From contig JAGYMO010000241.1 in assembly GCA_018400255.1 (NCBI GenBank), positions 1-6,542 on the forward strand: a stretch of DNA of 6,542 nt, given 5' to 3'. The notes under the pieces were generated by a model, which saw only the letters and a list, made by a program, of their open reading frames with translations, had not been told where the DNA came from and did no database searches. Below, one piece after another: positions 5,834 to 6,542 of this stretch. This stretch comes from Deltaproteobacteria bacterium. Lineage in GTDB: Bacteria > Desulfobacterota > DSM-4660 > Desulfatiglandales > B25-G16. How positions within the stretch are numbered: position 1 is the first letter of the stretch; each line of letters begins with the position of its first letter. Position numbers and translations under genes: made by a program.

Positions 5834-5855
5834 AATGATTTAGGGAAAAATCATT
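5834..5855. repeat. Short hairpin downstream of tRNA-Arg
   Basis: A perfect 8-bp inverted repeat, AATGATTT with AAATCATT, encloses a 6-nt loop 9 nt after the tRNA 3' end. The stem is nearly all A/T and is not followed by a T-run on the minus strand, so it may be a weak terminator or a processing signal rather than a strong stop. Confidence 0.35.
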
Positions 5856-5863
5856 AATTGAAG

Positions 5864-5937
5864 CGCGCCCAGCAGGATTCGAACCTGCGACCTACGGATT
5901 CGTAGTCCGTCACTCTATCCAACTGAGCTATGGGCGC
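5864..5937 (-). tRNA. tRNA-Arg (anticodon ACG)
   Basis: A complete 74-nt cloverleaf. The 7-bp acceptor stem is GCGCCCA with TGGGCGC, the D arm has GCTC/GAGT, the anticodon stem ACGGA/TCCGT holds the loop CTACGAA with anticodon ACG, and the T arm GCAGG/CCTGC holds TTCGAAT. The discriminator base is G. Anticodon ACG decodes CGU and, after A34-to-inosine editing by TadA, CGC and CGA. The CCA end is not encoded: the genome continues CTT, so CCA must be added by nucleotidyltransferase. It stands alone between the zinc-ribbon terminator and the MIP18-like gene. Confidence 0.97.
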
Positions 5938-5950
5938 ATAATTTTTGAAA

Positions 5951-5981
5951 ATTGCACGTAAGAATTCTAAAGGTATGCAAT
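5951..5981. repeat. Inverted repeat upstream of tRNA-Arg
   Basis: ATTGCA (5951-5956) and TGCAAT (5976-5981) flank an AGAATTCT palindrome (5961-5968). The TAGAAT on the minus strand inside it is a fair -10 box about 30 nt before the tRNA 5' end. No convincing -35 was seen, so its role as a tRNA promoter is only a suggestion. Confidence 0.25.
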
Positions 5982-6055
5982 GTCCTGAACTCACAGTTAT
6001 GGCCAAAGTTTGTTCCTTTTTATATAACCAAGCATTTCTTGTATATACTATTATA

Positions 6056-6085
6056 AAAAACTAAACAAGCCTTGTTTTAGTTTTT
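6056..6085. terminator. Intrinsic terminator, potentially bidirectional
   Basis: AAAAACTAAACAAG faces CTTGTTTTAGTTTTT with a tight loop and a single bulged base. Read on the minus strand, the stem ends in a run of six T, as expected for termination of the zinc-ribbon gene, whose stop is 53 nt upstream. The plus strand also ends in five T. It isolates the tRNA from the gene before it. Confidence 0.75.
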
Positions 6086-6138
6086 CCGATTGATTCAGTT
6101 CAAAATAAAAGGTTAGTGCTTGTTGACTCTAGGTTTAG

Positions 6139-6462
6139 TTAGCCTCTTGATATACGTTTGCCGCAGTATGGGCAATAGATAAAGCCCCCTTTTAAGGGCT
6201 TGCCGCAGTAAGGGCATGTTTGCCCAGTTTGCGTATCAGTTGCCTTTTTCACCGTGGCGTCTTCCTCAAAGACACTGTTGCATTTATTACACATCAAAAA
6301 TGGCCTCCCCCTTTTTACGGGGAATAAGGGTATAAAAAAGAGGCTTATGTAATGGTCTACCCTTTTTAGGTAGACATCAAAATTTCCGCATTCAGGGCAG
6401 GGCATGTTTTGTTTTCCGAGGCTGCTGGTTTTTGGCTGTAAGCCGCCGATAAAGAAAAACAT
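6139..6462 (-). CDS. Double zinc-ribbon protein (zinc-ribbon_15-like)
   Basis: A 107-residue small protein with four CxxC knuckles: C22/C25, C58/C61, C83/C86 and C97/C100. The first two form one zinc ribbon separated by an aromatic-hydrophobic stretch (YISLFFIPLFPV, 38-49); the last two, each CPYC, form a second compact ribbon. The opening MFFFIGG-x-QPK and F-x-I-P-L-F-P-V segment are typical of the zinc-ribbon_15 family, whose function is unknown. The C-terminal ribbon resembles generic zinc-ribbon domains. The ATG at 6462 gives the family-like start, but there is no clear Shine-Dalgarno, and two other ATGs in other frames lie within 10 nt upstream. It is monocistronic downstream, ending at the terminator. 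Structural zinc binding is secure; a nucleic-acid or protein-binding role is only inferred. Confidence 0.8.
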   Translation of the reverse strand: MFFFIGGLQPKTSSLGKQNMPCPECGNFDVYLKRVDHYISLFFIPLFPVKRGRPFLMCNKCNSVFEEDATVKKATDTQTGQTCPYCGKPLKGGFIYCPYCGKRISRG

Positions 6463-6542
6463 AGCATTTCATCTATAGCTAAAAATTATTGGTAAGCGTT
6501 CACAGGTTAAAAAATTCAAAGGTTCAGGGTTGCCTTCCTGCC
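6463..6542. other. Upstream edge region, no gene assigned
   Basis: Eighty bases at the window edge. On the minus strand one frame is open for 23 codons, ending TGA 8 nt before the zinc-ribbon ATG, but its composition and lack of a recognisable motif do not support a coding call. The plus strand has short GGTT-containing words (AGGTTAAA, AGGTTCAGGGTT) that may be a degraded repeat. The promoter of the zinc-ribbon gene probably lies here; no clear boxes were seen. Confidence 0.3.

Overview
All protein genes and the tRNA that I can support lie on the minus strand, so the window is read here from high to low coordinates. It looks like a bacterial chromosome of moderately low GC. The organism is probably anaerobic: it has a CooT-type nickel protein, a DUF3842 protein and the MEP isoprenoid pathway. 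Similar mixes occur in Desulfobacterota, Nitrospirota and some anaerobic Firmicutes. I cannot fix the phylum from the sequence alone.

Layout in order of transcription. (1) A double zinc-ribbon protein (6139-6462) is followed by a strong hairpin terminator (6056-6085). (2) tRNA-Arg(ACG) lies at 5864-5937. (3) A divergent MIP18/DUF59-family protein (5467-5769) is followed at once by a perfect 16-bp parS site (5449-5464), then parA (4613-5407) and parB (3784-4626), which overlap by 14 bp. This is a complete parABS chromosome-partitioning locus. (4) After a 145-bp AT-rich spacer come a DUF3842 gene with a TTG start (3228-3638) and cooT (3024-3227), joined stop-to-start and closed by a hairpin terminator (2934-2971). 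(5) After a repeat-bearing spacer come a dusB-like tRNA-dihydrouridine synthase (1814-2800), an IspH-UbiA fusion (82-1824, overlapping dus by 11 bp) and the first 24 codons of a family 2 glycosyltransferase (1-74), which runs off the window edge.

The most notable items are the fusion of the last MEP-pathway enzyme (IspH) to a membrane UbiA prenyltransferase domain whose Asp-rich motifs carry several Asp-to-Asn changes; the DUF3842-CooT pair with no CO dehydrogenase genes beside it; and the perfect parS between a cysteine-less MIP18-like gene and parAB. The glycosyltransferase start next to the fusion suggests a prenyl-lipid or glycolipid operon continuing beyond base 1. No mobile element, CRISPR array or phage gene was seen, and no gene-free stretch exceeds 300 bases.
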